A stretch of 40,388 nucleotides of DNA from Streptomyces africanus (GCF_002150735.1 NZ_MUKA01000133.1:1-40388); one strand, 5' to 3'; counted from the first letter of the stretch, positions 1 to 10,219 are shown. The notes: generated by a model from the letters alone, not told the origin. Translations and numbers: made by a program.

Positions 1-1028
1 GGCCGCCCCGACGGCGCCGTCTGGGGCCCGGACAGCGCCGTCGGGGCGGCCGCGGGGGCCTGGGCGCCGGGGTCGGCCTGCGCGGCGGCCCGGGCGGCGG
101 CGGCCTTCCCGGCAGCGAAGCCGGGGCGGTTCGGGGCGTCACCGGGGGCGGCCGTGCCGCCCTGCGCGCCGAGCGCGGGCCCCGCCGGGCTGCCACCCGG
201 ACCGGCCTGGGCCCTGAAACCGGACCCCGCCGGGCCCGCTGCCGCTCCCTGCGGGCCGAAACCGGGCCCTGCCGGGTTACCGCCGGATCCGCCCGGGCCG
301 CCCGGGCCTCCCGGCGCGCCGAATCCGGACCCCGCCGGGCCACTGCCCGAACCGCCCGAGCCCGCGGAACCCGCCGGGCCCTGACGCGGCGGCACCGCAC
401 GGAACGTCATCGTGCCCTCGTCGGGGACCTCGGCGGAGGGCGCTCCTCCCCCGGCCTTGCCCGTCGGGCGGCGGAAAACGAAGGTGCTGCCGGCGGCCGC
501 GGCGTTCGCCTCCCGGTCGCCGGGTGACGGTGGTTCGCCCTGTGGGGCGGACTCGTCGGCCGGCTGCCGGTCGGCGTGCGCCACCCTCGGGTCGGCACCC
601 TGCTGAGGCGCTCCTTGCCGAGGCGCTTCCTGCGCTCCCTGTGGTGCGCCCCACGAGACACGGCGGTCCTGGTCGCCGCCGAAGCCGGACTGGCGGGAGC
701 GGTCGGCGCCCCAGGCGGACGCGGGTTCGGGACGGCTGCCGTGCTGGGCGTCGGCGGGGGACGGCTCGTCGGCCGGGTCCTCGTCGAAGAAGTGCGGACC
801 GGTCTCCTCGACCGAGCCGGAGGCCGGGGCGGAAGCGGAGCCGGAGGCGCCGGACTGCTCCGCGCCGGGCGGCGGCGCGAGCGTCTCGCCGTCCTTGGGT
901 GCGGGACGGCTGGTGCCCGGTACCCAGGAGGCACCGTTCCAGTACCGGACGTATCCAGGAATGGACGGGTCCGGGTAATAACCTTCGCGGGGCCTGTCGT
1001 CACCGGGGGCCGGGGTTGGGGCGCTCAT
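1..1028 (-). CDS. RDD-type membrane protein, N-terminal part (cut by window edge)
   Basis: The reading frame is open from an ATG at 1028 to the window edge, about 342 codons without a stop, so the C-terminus lies outside. The first 35 residues read MSAPTPAPGDDRPREGYYPD and then PSIPGYVRYWNGASWVPGTS, the short GYYPDP...RYWNG..W module that heads many Streptomyces RDD-family and DUF2510-type membrane proteins. Everything after it is low complexity: Gln/Glu/Ser-rich to about residue 190, a short FVFRRPTGKAGG segment near 200, then Gly/Pro/Ala-rich sequence with recurrent GPAGSGF-like units. No membrane segment is visible yet; RDD segments would be expected in the missing part. The family call rests on the N-terminal module only. 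Any protein with this module and a disordered linker would fit. Confidence 0.72.
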   Translation of the reverse strand, partial: MSAPTPAPGDDRPREGYYPDPSIPGYVRYWNGASWVPGTSRPAPKDGETLAPPPGAEQSGASGSASAPASGSVEETGPHFFDEDPADEPSPADAQHGSRPEPASAWGADRSRQSGFGGDQDRRVSWGAPQGAQEAPRQGAPQQGADPRVAHADRQPADESAPQGEPPSPGDREANAAAAGSTFVFRRPTGKAGGGAPSAEVPDEGTMTFRAVPPRQGPAGSAGSGGSGSGPAGSGFGAPGGPGGPGGSGGNPAGPGFGPQGAAAGPAGSGFRAQAGPGGSPAGPALGAQGGTAAPGDAPNRPGFAAGKAAAARAAAQADPGAQAPAAAPTALSGPQTAPSGR

Positions 1029-1181
1029 CTCCGTCGTCCCGTATCTGCTCGAGGGCCAAATGGGGGCCTCCACATCTATCAGACGCGCGCAACCCCCACC
1101 GCCGCTCCCACCGGACCCACCCCTTTCGAGCACCGATGTGCTACGCATCGCGCGGCCCGGCGCCTCCCCCTGCGCAAAACG

Positions 1182-2582
1182 TCAGAAGAGCTTGCCCGGG
1201 TTGAGGATGTTCAGCGGGTCGAAGGCCCGCTTGACGGCCCGCTGCATCTCCATCCCGACGGGGCCGATCTCGCGCGCCAGCCACTCCTTCTTCAGCACGC
1301 CGACGCCGTGCTCGCCGGTGATGGTGCCGCCGAGTTCCAGGCCGAGGGCCATGATCTCGTCGAACGATTCGCGGGCGCGCCGGGACTCGTCGGGGTCGGC
1401 CGGGTCGAAACACACCGTCGGGTGGGTGTTGCCGTCCCCCGCATGGGCGACGACCCCGATGGTGAGCTGGTACTTCTCGGCGATCCGGTCGACCCCTTCC
1501 AGCATCTCGGCGAGCCGGGAGCGGGGCACGCAGACGTCGTCGATCATCGTCACGCCCTTGACCGCCTCCAGCGCGGTGAGCGACAGCCGGCGCGCCTGGA
1601 GGAGCAGTTCGGACTCGGCCGCGTCGTCGGCCGGGACGACCTGGGTGGCGCCGGCGGCCTCGCACAGGGCACCGACGGCGGTGAGGTCGGCGGCCGGGTC
1701 GGTGGTGTCGAAGGCGGCGAGCAGCAGGGCCTCGGTGCTCTCCGGGAGGCCCATCTGAGCCAGGTCGTTGACGGCCTTGACCGTCGTACGGTCCATGAGT
1801 TCGAGGAGTGACGGGACGTGGCCGCCCTCCATGATGCGGCACACGGCGTCGCAGGCGGCGGCCCCGGAGGCGAACTCGGCGGCCAGCACGAGCTGCTCGG
1901 GCGGCTTGGGACGCAAGCCCAGCACGGCCCGTACGACGATGCCGAGCGAGCCCTCGGAGCCGACGAACAGCCGGGTCAGGTCGTACCCGGCGACGCCCTT
2001 GGCGGTGCGGCGGCCGGTGGACATGAGCCGCCCGTCGGCCAGCACCACGTCCAGTCCGAGGACGTACTCGGCGGTGACCCCGTACTTCACGCAGCACAGG
2101 CCGCCCGAGGCCGTGCCGATGTTGCCGCCGATGGTGCACATCTCCCAGCTGGAGGGGTCCGGCGGGTAGTACAGGCCGTGTTCGCCGACGGCCCGGGAGA
2201 GGGCGGCGTTGATCACGCCGGGCTCGACGACGGCGACGCGGTCGACCGGGTTGATCTCCAGGATCCGGTCCATCTTGGTCAGGGAGAGCACGATGCAGCC
2301 GTCGGAGGCGTTCGCGGCGCCGGACAGTCCGGTGCGGGCGCCCTGCGGGACGACCGGGACGCGCAGGGCGGTGGCGGTGCGCATCACGTGCTGGACCTGT
2401 TCGGCCGTGCGGGGCAGGACGACCACGGCCGGGGCGCCGGCCGGGCAGAAGCTGGCCATGTCGTGGGCGTAGGAGGCCGTTACGTCGGGGTCGGTGAGGA
2501 CCGCCTCGGCGGGCAGGCCGCTGCGCAGCAGGTCCAGAAGGTTGCCGGTCGTTTCGTCGCTGGGCGCTTCGATACGGCTCAT
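1182..2582 (-). CDS. FAD-linked oxidase, GlcD/D-lactate dehydrogenase type
   Basis: A 466-residue flavoprotein that should oxidise a 2-hydroxy acid such as glycolate or D-lactate. The N-terminal half is a PCMH-type FAD-binding domain (about residues 40-215) with VPQGARTGLSGAAN, the VAVVEPGV segment and PDPSSWEMCTIGGNIGTASG, followed by KGVAGYDLTRLFVGSEGSLG. The C-terminal FAD-oxidase domain holds the family motifs VVAHAGDGNTHP and GTITGEHGVG and ends in the usual FDPLNILNPGKLF. Length is normal for GlcD-like enzymes. The ATG at 2582 (MSRIEAPSDE) is the natural start; the frame continues upstream but the extra residues look non-coding. It is divergent from the TPR gene with 97 bases between starts. 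The physiological substrate cannot be told from sequence, and no GlcE/GlcF partners are nearby. Confidence 0.93.
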   Translation of the reverse strand: MSRIEAPSDETTGNLLDLLRSGLPAEAVLTDPDVTASYAHDMASFCPAGAPAVVVLPRTAEQVQHVMRTATALRVPVVPQGARTGLSGAANASDGCIVLSLTKMDRILEINPVDRVAVVEPGVINAALSRAVGEHGLYYPPDPSSWEMCTIGGNIGTASGGLCCVKYGVTAEYVLGLDVVLADGRLMSTGRRTAKGVAGYDLTRLFVGSEGSLGIVVRAVLGLRPKPPEQLVLAAEFASGAAACDAVCRIMEGGHVPSLLELMDRTTVKAVNDLAQMGLPESTEALLLAAFDTTDPAADLTAVGALCEAAGATQVVPADDAAESELLLQARRLSLTALEAVKGVTMIDDVCVPRSRLAEMLEGVDRIAEKYQLTIGVVAHAGDGNTHPTVCFDPADPDESRRARESFDEIMALGLELGGTITGEHGVGVLKKEWLAREIGPVGMEMQRAVKRAFDPLNILNPGKLF

Positions 2583-2679
2583 GATCACAGGTTCGCACCC
2601 GGGGCCATCGGTGTGAACCCGTCGGCGGCACCCTTCGGCTGCCCGGGTGTGGTCGTCGTACTGACGCACAGTGAGCGCC

Positions 2680-4089
2680 ATGGAGAACCAGCAGAAGCCC
2701 CCTGAGGGCCGCTTCCGCACCCGGCGGGTGGTGCTCGCCTCCGTCGCGGGCTGTGCCGTGCTCGTCGGGGTGCTGGTGCTGCTGCCGTCGGGGCGGCCGG
2801 CCGAGCCCGCCCCGCCGTCGCCGGGGGCGGTGGCCATGGCGGCGGTCACCGCCGGGGTGCCGGCCGCGCTGCCCGACATGGCGGAGCTGATCGACGAGCG
2901 GGAGAAGCGGCTGCGGGCCCGTCCGCGGGACGCGCGGTCCTGGGCGGTGCTCGGGGCGGCCTACGTGGAGCAGGGGCGGCGGCTGGCGGACCCGGCGTAC
3001 TACCCGCGCGCGGAGAAGGCGTTGCGTACGTCGCTGAAGGTGCGGCCGAAGGGGAACACGCGGGCCCTGGCCGGGCTGGCCGCGCTGGCCACCGCGCGGC
3101 GGGACTTCCCCGCCGCACGCCGCTGGGGCGAGGCGGCGCTGACGCTGGAGCCCCGGCGGTGGACGACGTATCCACTGCTCATCGACGCCTACACCGGGCT
3201 CGGCGAGCACGCGGCGGCCGAGCGGACGCTGGACCGGCTGACGGAGTTGCGCTCGGGGCCCGCCGTGCTGGCGCGGGCCGCGGCCGTCTACCGGGACCGC
3301 GGCCGGCGGGAGGACGCGGCGGCCTCGCTGGCGGACGCGGCGGCGGGCGCGCGGACACCGCCCGAGCGGGCGGCCTATCTGGAGCGGGCCGGGCAGTTGG
3401 CCTGGGAACGCGGGGACCTCCAGGACGCGCTGCGGCACTTCCAGGAGGCGGTGCGCCTCGACCCCGACCAGCGGGCGGCGCAGGCCGGGCAAGGCCGGAC
3501 GCTTGCGGCCCTGGGCCGCACGGCTCAGGCGCTGAACGCGTACCGGGCGGCCCTCACCAAGCAGCCCTGTCCCCGGTACGCCCTGGAGCTGGGCGAGTTG
3601 TACGAGTCCCTGGGCATGCCGGAGGCCGCCCTGGTGCAGTACGACCTGCTGCGGGCACGGGTCCGGGCCGCCGCGGCGGGCGGGGCCGACGAGGAGCTGG
3701 TGCTGGGCCAGTTCGAGGCGGACCACGGCGACCCGCGGGAGGCGGTACGGCGATTGCGTGCGGAGTGGCACCGCCAGCCGGGGACCGAGGTCGCCGACGC
3801 GCTGGGCTGGGCACTGCACCGGGCCGGGGAGCCCCAGAAGGCGCTGCGCTTCGCGGCGCGGGCGACGGACGCCGAGCACGGGGGCGGGGTGCGCAGCGCG
3901 GTGTACATGTATCACCGCGGCATGATCGAACGGGAGCTGGACCAGTACGGCGCCGCACGACGCCACCTGGCGGAGGCACTGCGGATCAACCCGCACTTCT
4001 CGCCCCTGCATGCGCCCGCGGCGCGGACGGCGCTGGAGGCGCTGGGTGAGCCGCCGGACGACGCGCTGCCGGAGACGGCCGGGGAGTGA
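2680..4089 (+). CDS. membrane-anchored tetratricopeptide repeat protein
   Basis: About 469 residues. A basic N-terminus (GRFRTRRVV) is followed by one hydrophobic stretch (about residues 16-37, VVLASVAGCAVLVGVLVLLP) that would act as a signal anchor, then a Pro-rich linker and a long helical region built of TPR-like pairs. Examples are the segment around PRDARSWAVLGAAYVEQGR, LQDALRHFQEAVRLDPDQRA, LGRTAQALNAYRAALTKQP and YGAARRHLAEALRINPHFSP. TPR arrays bind other proteins, so a scaffold role outside the membrane is likely; the partner is unknown. The start is ambiguous: an in-frame GTG at 2671 adds three residues (MSA), and neither start has a clear Shine-Dalgarno sequence. The gene ends in a shared hairpin with the convergent hpd. 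Confidence 0.87.
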   Translation: MENQQKPPEGRFRTRRVVLASVAGCAVLVGVLVLLPSGRPAEPAPPSPGAVAMAAVTAGVPAALPDMAELIDEREKRLRARPRDARSWAVLGAAYVEQGRRLADPAYYPRAEKALRTSLKVRPKGNTRALAGLAALATARRDFPAARRWGEAALTLEPRRWTTYPLLIDAYTGLGEHAAAERTLDRLTELRSGPAVLARAAAVYRDRGRREDAAASLADAAAGARTPPERAAYLERAGQLAWERGDLQDALRHFQEAVRLDPDQRAAQAGQGRTLAALGRTAQALNAYRAALTKQPCPRYALELGELYESLGMPEAALVQYDLLRARVRAAAAGGADEELVLGQFEADHGDPREAVRRLRAEWHRQPGTEVADALGWALHRAGEPQKALRFAARATDAEHGGGVRSAVYMYHRGMIERELDQYGAARRHLAEALRINPHFSPLHAPAARTALEALGEPPDDALPETAGE

Positions 4090-4091
4090 GG

Positions 4092-4121
4092 TCGTGCGGG
4101 TGCCCCGTGACACCCGCACGA
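4092..4121. terminator. bidirectional hairpin terminator between the TPR gene and hpd
   Basis: An 11-bp perfect stem (4092-4102 paired with 4111-4121) with an 8-base loop lies between two convergent stop codons. There is no strong T-run, as is common for Streptomyces hairpin terminators. Confidence 0.62.
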
Positions 4122-4140
4122 GCTCAAAGGGGTGGCCGGG

Positions 4141-5349
<1,209 letters not shown>

Positions 5350-5409
5350 TCAGCAATACGGCCGTATCGGCGGCCTTTCTGTACAGGATGACCATGCCGG
5401 GAGGCTGCT

Positions 5410-5880
5410 GTGGCGATCGATCATCTGGACGGCCGGATCATCCTGCTGCTGGCCCGGGAGCCGCGGATCGGGGTGCTGGAGATGTCCCGCCGGCTCGGCG
5501 TGGCCCGGGGCACCGTGCAGGCGCGGCTCGACCGGCTTCAGTCGAACGGAGTCATCCGCGGCTTCGGTCCGCAGGTGGACCCGGCCGCGCTCGGCTACCC
5601 GGTGACGGCGTTCGCGACGCTCCAGATCCGGCAGGGCCAAGGCGCCGACGTACGGGCCCACTTGGCGAGCGTGCCCGAGGTGCTGGAGCTGCACACCACC
5701 ACCGGCAGCGGGGACATGCTGTGCCGACTGGTGGCCCGCTCCAACGCCGATCTCCAGCGTGTGATCGACCGGGTCGTCGGTTTTGATGGCATCGTCCGGG
5801 CCTCCACGGCGATCGTCATGGAGAACCCCGTTCCGCTGCGGATCATCCCGCTGGTGGAGCAGGCCGCGGAGGAGACCTGA
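5410..5880 (+). CDS. Lrp/AsnC family transcriptional regulator
   Basis: A 156-residue protein of normal family length. The N-terminal winged helix-turn-helix (residues about 2-60) contains LEMSRRLGVARGTVQARLDRLQ, and the C-terminal RAM/AsnC ligand-binding domain (about 65-145) holds the VLELHTTTGSGDMLCRLVAR core. The GTG at 5410 is preceded by GGGAGG with 4-5 bases spacing. It is divergent from hpd, so by position it is the candidate regulator of tyrosine catabolism, probably sensing an aromatic amino or keto acid. The transporter operon starts only 19 bases after its stop, so read-through into the osmoprotectant genes is likely. Confidence 0.95.
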   Translation: MAIDHLDGRIILLLAREPRIGVLEMSRRLGVARGTVQARLDRLQSNGVIRGFGPQVDPAALGYPVTAFATLQIRQGQGADVRAHLASVPEVLELHTTTGSGDMLCRLVARSNADLQRVIDRVVGFDGIVRASTAIVMENPVPLRIIPLVEQAAEET

Positions 5881-5899
5881 AGTCTAGGGGTGAGCGCGT

Positions 5900-6547
5900 G
5901 TGAACTTCTGGGAGTACGTGGCGGGCCGACACCAGCAACTGCTCACGGACGCCTACCAGCACGCCGGCGCCGTCTTCCAGTGCATGGTCGTCGCGACCGT
6001 GCTCGGCGTCCTGATCGCTGTCGCCACCTACCGCAGCGAGTGGGCCGGGAACCTCGCCACGACGACCACCGCCACCGTCCTGACCGTGCCGGCGCTCGCC
6101 CTGATCGGTCTGCTCATCCCGGTCGTGGGCCTGGGCGTACCGCCGACCGTGATCGCGCTGACGCTGTACGGGCTGCTGCCGGTCGTGCGCAACGCGATCG
6201 TCGGGCTGCGCGGGGTCGACCCGGCGCTGGTGGACGCGGCCACGGGCATCGGCATGTCCCGCCCGGCCCGGCTGCTGCGGATCGAGCTGCCGCTGGCCTG
6301 GCCGCCGATCCTGACCGGCATCCGGGTCGCGACCCAGATGCTGATGGGCATCGCGGCCATCGCGGCGTACGCCTCGGGCCCCGGCCTCGGCAACGTCATC
6401 TTCCGCGGCCTCGCCTCACTCGGCAGCGCCAACGCGCTCAACCAGGTCCTCGCGGGCACGCTCGGCACCATCGTCCTGGCGCTGCTGTTCGACGCCGGCT
6501 ACGTCCTGATCGGGCGGCTGACCATCCCCGGGGGGATCCGTGCCTGA
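5900..6547 (+). CDS. osmoprotectant ABC transporter permease (OpuCB/ProW type)
   Basis: A 215-residue inner-membrane permease with about five hydrophobic segments. The cytoplasmic EAA-type loop is present (LRGVDPALVDAATGIGMSR followed by LRIELPLAWPPILTGIR), which docks on the ATPase. Family members import glycine betaine, choline or related compatible solutes. The GTG at 5900 (MNFWEYVAGRHQQ) follows a GGGGTGAGCGC stretch. The stop overlaps the next start by 8 bases (GTGCCTGA), so the two are translationally coupled. Confidence 0.93.
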   Translation: MNFWEYVAGRHQQLLTDAYQHAGAVFQCMVVATVLGVLIAVATYRSEWAGNLATTTTATVLTVPALALIGLLIPVVGLGVPPTVIALTLYGLLPVVRNAIVGLRGVDPALVDAATGIGMSRPARLLRIELPLAWPPILTGIRVATQMLMGIAAIAAYASGPGLGNVIFRGLASLGSANALNQVLAGTLGTIVLALLFDAGYVLIGRLTIPGGIRA

Positions 6548-7799
6548 GACCGGCGGCCACGGGGCCTCCATCGAGCTGGAGAGCCTGACGAAGCGGTACC
6601 CGGGGGTTGCGCAGCCGGCCGTGGACAACGTGAGCATGGAGATCAAGGCGGGCGAGGTCGTCGTCCTCGTCGGCCCCTCGGGCTGCGGCAAGTCGACCCT
6701 GCTCAAGATGATCAACAGGTTGATCGAGCCGACCGGCGGCCGTATCCGCATGGGCGGTGAGGACGTCACCGACATCGATCCGGTCGGGCTGCGCCGCAAG
6801 ATCGGTTACGCGATCCAGTCCGCCGGGCTCTTCCCGCACATGACGGTCGCGCAGAACATCGCGCTCGTACCGAGGATGATCGGCTGGCCGAAGTCCCGGA
6901 TCGGGGCGCGGACCGAGGAACTGCTCGACCTCGTCGGCCTGGACCCCGGCGAGTTCCACGGCCGCTACCCGCGCCAGCTCTCCGGCGGCCAGCAGCAGCG
7001 CGTGGGCGTGGCCCGGGCCCTCGCCGCCGATCCCCCGGTGCTGCTGATGGACGAGCCGTTCGGGGCGGTGGACCCGATCACCCGCGACCATCTCCAGGAC
7101 GAGCTGATCCGGCTCCAGCACGAGCTGCACAAGACGATCGTCTTCGTCACGCACGACTTCGACGAGGCGATCAAGATCGGCGACCGGATCGCCGTCCTGC
7201 GCGAACGCTCCCACATCGCGCAGTTCGACACCCCGGAGGCGATCCTCGCCAACCCGGCGGACGACTTCGTGTCCGGGTTCGTCGGCGCCGGAGCGGCGCT
7301 GAAGCGGCTGAACCTGACCCGGGTACGGGACGTGGAGATCACCGACTATCCGACGGTGATGATCGACGACCCGTTGCAGCAGATCGTCAACCGGCTGCGG
7401 GCCGGCGGCACCAACGAGGTCCTGCTGCTCGACCGGCACGGCCGCCCCTGCAAGTGGCTCAGGCGCGGCGATCTGATGCGGGCCCGCGGCTCGCTGGCCC
7501 GCGCCGGGACGCCGGTGCACGACACGGTCACCCGGGACGCGACCCTGCGGGACGCGCTGGAGGCGGTGCTCACCGACAACACCGGGCGGGTGGCGGTCAC
7601 GGGACGGAACGGTGAGTACACCGGCGTCGTCGACATGGAGACGCTCCTCAACTCCGTGCACGGCATGCTGGAGGCCGACCGGCTGGACGCGCTGGAGAAC
7701 CAGCACGAGCTGGAGGAACTGCGCGCGGCGCAGACGCACGTGGAGCAGGAGGGCGACCGGGGCGTCACGGGCGTGGGCGGCTTCGGAGGGACGCGGTGA
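6540..7799 (+). CDS. osmoprotectant ABC transporter ATPase with C-terminal CBS pair
   Basis: A 419-residue ATPase of the OpuCA/ProV class. Walker [10 protein letters not shown] is at 45-53, the Q-loop at Gln93, the ABC signature LSGGQQQRV at 147-155, Walker B VLLMDEP at 167-173 and the H-loop His at 205. After the nucleotide-binding domain, residues about 270-400 form two CBS motifs ([18 protein letters not shown] and [18 protein letters not shown] regions). In OpuA-type systems the CBS pair senses ionic strength or c-di-AMP; that function here is inferred. It overlaps the permease genes on both sides (8 bases upstream, GTGA downstream). Confidence 0.95.
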   Translation: MPETGGHGASIELESLTKRYPGVAQPAVDNVSMEIKAGEVVVLVGPSGCGKSTLLKMINRLIEPTGGRIRMGGEDVTDIDPVGLRRKIGYAIQSAGLFPHMTVAQNIALVPRMIGWPKSRIGARTEELLDLVGLDPGEFHGRYPRQLSGGQQQRVGVARALAADPPVLLMDEPFGAVDPITRDHLQDELIRLQHELHKTIVFVTHDFDEAIKIGDRIAVLRERSHIAQFDTPEAILANPADDFVSGFVGAGAALKRLNLTRVRDVEITDYPTVMIDDPLQQIVNRLRAGGTNEVLLLDRHGRPCKWLRRGDLMRARGSLARAGTPVHDTVTRDATLRDALEAVLTDNTGRVAVTGRNGEYTGVVDMETLLNSVHGMLEADRLDALENQHELEELRAAQTHVEQEGDRGVTGVGGFGGTR

Positions 7800-8620
7800 C
7801 CGCTCCCGGGCCGGTGCGAACCGCCCCCGGGCCGGCGGCGGACGAGGAGGAGGCCGAGGCGCCCCGGACGGCACCCGGCCCGCCGCCCCGGCGGATCGGC
7901 CGGCAGAAGCTGACCGTGCTGCCCGCCGTCCTGGTGGCCGTCCTGCTCGCCACCTGGCTCTGGTTCCGGCAGGCCGACCTGGACGCGCTGACCCGCAACG
8001 CCCTGTCCGGCGGCCAGGTCTCCAAGGCCCTGTGGCAGCACATCCAACTGACCGCGATCTCCACGTTCTTCGTGCTGATCATCGCGATCCCGCTGGGGAT
8101 CCTGCTGACCCGCGGGGCGTTCCGCAGGGCCGCCCCGGTGGCGATGGCGTTCGCCAACACGGGCCAGGCGACGCCTGCGATCGGCCTGCTGGCGCTCCTC
8201 GTCATCTGGCTGGGCATCGGCCGCAGGGCCGCCCTGATCGGCATCATCGCCTACGCCGTGCTGCCCGTGCTGTCGAACACGATCGCCGGCCTGAAGGCGA
8301 ACGACCCGACGCTGCTGGAGGCGGCCCGGGGCATCGGCATGTCATCGGCGGAAGTGCTGACCCGGGTCGAACTGCCGCTGGCGGTCCCGCTGATCCTGGC
8401 GGGTGTCCGCACGGCCCTCGTCCTGAACGTCGGCACGGCGACCCTGGCGGTCTTCGGCGGGGGCGGCGGACTGGGCGTGCTGATCACGACCGGGATCACC
8501 AACCAGCGGATGCCGGTGCTGGTGCTGGGCTCGGTCCTCATGGTGGTCCTGGCGCTGCTGGTGGACTGGCTGGCCTCGCTGGCGGAAGTGCTCCTGCGGC
8601 CGCGGGGGCTCCAGTCATGA
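7796..8620 (+). CDS. osmoprotectant ABC transporter, second permease (OpuCD type)
   Basis: A 274-residue permease. A 40-residue Pro/Ala/Glu-rich cytoplasmic head precedes about six hydrophobic segments. The EAA loop is NDPTLLEAARGIGMSSAEVL followed by LPLAVPLILAGVR. The GTG at 7796 overlaps the ATPase stop as GTGA, and its own stop overlaps the lipoprotein ATG as ATGA. It would form the heterodimeric channel with the first permease. Confidence 0.94.
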   Translation: MTAPGPVRTAPGPAADEEEAEAPRTAPGPPPRRIGRQKLTVLPAVLVAVLLATWLWFRQADLDALTRNALSGGQVSKALWQHIQLTAISTFFVLIIAIPLGILLTRGAFRRAAPVAMAFANTGQATPAIGLLALLVIWLGIGRRAALIGIIAYAVLPVLSNTIAGLKANDPTLLEAARGIGMSSAEVLTRVELPLAVPLILAGVRTALVLNVGTATLAVFGGGGGLGVLITTGITNQRMPVLVLGSVLMVVLALLVDWLASLAEVLLRPRGLQS

Positions 8621-9579
8621 GACGGCGGTTGTTCCTGGCGCCGGCTGCGGGATTGTTGGTCGCGGGGTGCGGTCTGACCAGCGGCTCCCCCATGGCGGAC
8701 GACGTGCGGCCCGGGTCGGCCGGGCGGGGCGAGCCGCTGAAGGGCGCGAGCCTGACGGTGACGTCCAAGTCGTTCACCGAGGGCCTGATCCTCGGCGCGA
8801 TCATGGGCATCGCCCTGGAGGCAGCCGGGGCGGAGGTACTCGACCGCACGGGCATCCAGGGTTCCCTCGGCAGCCGCGAGGCCGTCCGCAAGGGCGACGC
8901 CGACGCCGGGTACGAGTACACGGGCACGGCCTGGATCACGTACCTGGGGAACAGCGAGCCGGTCACCGATCCGCGCGCGCAGTGGGAGGCGGTGAAGAAG
9001 GCCGACGTGGCGAACGGGCTGGCCTGGCTGCGGCCGTCGGCCCTGAACAACACGTACGCGCTGGCGATGAACCAGGAGAACGCGAAGAGGTACGGCACGA
9101 AGACCCTGTCGGACGTGGCGAAGCTGGCGAAGTCCGACCCCGGGGCGGTGAAGCTGTGCGTGGAGGTCGAGTTCGCGAACCGGGCGGACGGGTTGCCGGG
9201 CATGCAGCGGGCGTACGGGATGGAGCTGCCGGCGCGGAGCGTCACGCAGATGGACACGGGGATCATCTACACCCAGACGTCGAAGGGGAGTTGCCCGTAC
9301 GGGGAGGTGTTCACCACCGACGGGCGCATCGACTCCATGAACCTCGCGGTCATGGCGGACGACAGGAAGTTCTTCCCCAACTACAACGCCGCGCCGATGA
9401 TCAACGCGAGGACCCTGAAGCGGTGGCCGGCGATCGCGGATGTCCTGGACCCGGTGACGGCGAGGCTGGACAACACGGTGGCGCGGCGGCTGAACGCGAA
9501 GGTGGATGTGGAGGGGCAGGATCCGCATCAGGTGGCGCTGGAGTGGATGGTGGAGGAGGGGTTGGTCAGGGAGGGGTGA
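8617..9579 (+). CDS. osmoprotectant-binding lipoprotein (OpuCC/ProX type)
   Basis: A 320-residue extracytoplasmic substrate receptor. The signal peptide MRRRLFLAPAAGLLVAGC has a lipobox (LVAGC) with the lipidated Cys at 18. The mature domain begins with LTVTSKSFTEGLILGAIMGI, the usual opening of OpuAC-type receptors, and contains DAGYEYTGTAW and the ALNNTYALAM segment of the ligand cleft. The overlap with the preceding permease puts it in the same transcript. It would capture betaine-like solutes and deliver them to the permease pair. The ligand is not determinable from sequence. Confidence 0.95.
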   Translation: MRRRLFLAPAAGLLVAGCGLTSGSPMADDVRPGSAGRGEPLKGASLTVTSKSFTEGLILGAIMGIALEAAGAEVLDRTGIQGSLGSREAVRKGDADAGYEYTGTAWITYLGNSEPVTDPRAQWEAVKKADVANGLAWLRPSALNNTYALAMNQENAKRYGTKTLSDVAKLAKSDPGAVKLCVEVEFANRADGLPGMQRAYGMELPARSVTQMDTGIIYTQTSKGSCPYGEVFTTDGRIDSMNLAVMADDRKFFPNYNAAPMINARTLKRWPAIADVLDPVTARLDNTVARRLNAKVDVEGQDPHQVALEWMVEEGLVREG

Positions 9580-9592
9580 CTTACAAAGGAGC

Positions 9593-9616
9593 CGTTGCAA
9601 AGGACTCTTTGCAACG
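9593..9616. promoter_or_regulatory. 24-bp perfect inverted repeat, probable ArsR-type operator
   Basis: CGTTGCAAAG-GACT-CTTTGCAACG is a perfect 10-4-10 dyad 15 bases upstream of the ArsR-type gene start. A third partial copy of the half-site (CTTTGCA) follows at 9621-9627. It overlaps the predicted promoter spacer, as expected for a repressor operator. Confidence 0.65.
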
Positions 9617-9623
9617 CTACCTT
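9595..9623 (+). promoter_or_regulatory. promoter of the ArsR-type gene, likely giving a leaderless mRNA
   Basis: TTGCAA (9595-9600) and TACCTT (9618-9623) are separated by 17 bases. The -10 fits TAnnnT. Transcription would start about seven bases later, at or next to the ATG at 9631, and no Shine-Dalgarno sequence precedes that ATG. Confidence 0.48.
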
Positions 9624-9630
9624 TGCATGC

Positions 9631-10206
9631 ATGCCCGAAGAACCGGCTCCCCGGCTGCTCGACGCCCGATCCCTCCGCGGCCTGGCCCATCCCCTGCGAA
9701 TGCAGCTACTGGTCGCGCTGCGGCGCGGCGGTCCCGCGACCGCCTCCCAACTGGCCGAGAAGCTGGGCGAGTCGAGCGGCGCGACCAGTTACCACCTACG
9801 GCAGCTCGCGGCGCACGGCTTCGTCGCGGACGACCCGGAGCGCGGCAAGGGACGGGAGCGCTGGTGGAAGGCGATGGACCAGGGCGTCCAAATCGACGAG
9901 ACCCTGATCAAGGACCCGGATCCGGCCGTGCGCGGAGCCGTCGCCATGTTCCGCTACGAGATCGCGAACGTGCACACCCGAGAGGTCGCGACCTGGCTCG
10001 GCACCGCGAGCGACTGGGCCGAGGACTGGGACGGCGCCACCGATCTGAGCGACTTCACCGTGCACCTCACTCCCGAACTCGCCCGTGAGCTGATCGGCAA
10101 GATACACGACCTCGTCCAGAGCTACCGCCCTCTGCCCGAGGGCACCCCGGACGCGGAAACGGTGCGCGTCCACACGCACGTCTTCCCCATCCAGATGAAG
10201 CTGTGA
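9631..10206 (+). CDS. ArsR/winged-helix transcriptional regulator
   Basis: A 191-residue regulator. The winged helix-turn-helix spans about residues 12-80 (LRGLAHPLRMQLLVALRRGG, then ASQLAEKLGESSGATSYHLR and the wing FVADDPERGKGRERWW). The C-terminal 110 residues are an alpha-helical module with no metal-binding cysteine motif, so metal sensing is unlikely. The ATG at 9631 is preferred over an in-frame ATG at 9595 because the extra 12 residues would be encoded by the operator itself. The operator strongly suggests autoregulation; a target gene is not evident, though the small downstream ORF and, in related genomes, transporters are candidates. Confidence 0.92.
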   Translation: MPEEPAPRLLDARSLRGLAHPLRMQLLVALRRGGPATASQLAEKLGESSGATSYHLRQLAAHGFVADDPERGKGRERWWKAMDQGVQIDETLIKDPDPAVRGAVAMFRYEIANVHTREVATWLGTASDWAEDWDGATDLSDFTVHLTPELARELIGKIHDLVQSYRPLPEGTPDAETVRVHTHVFPIQMKL

Positions 10207-10219
10207 GAGGCCATCACTC

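Noticed and set aside
576..1811. Long plus-strand open frame across the RDD-type gene and the FAD oxidase gene
   Set aside because: It is antisense to two genes with clear motifs on the minus strand and gives an Arg/Gly-rich product with no family signature; GC bias creates such frames.
1141..4119. 992-residue minus-strand open frame
   Set aside because: It overlaps the FAD oxidase gene in another frame and the TPR gene antisense; the product is Arg/Pro/Gly-rich low complexity.
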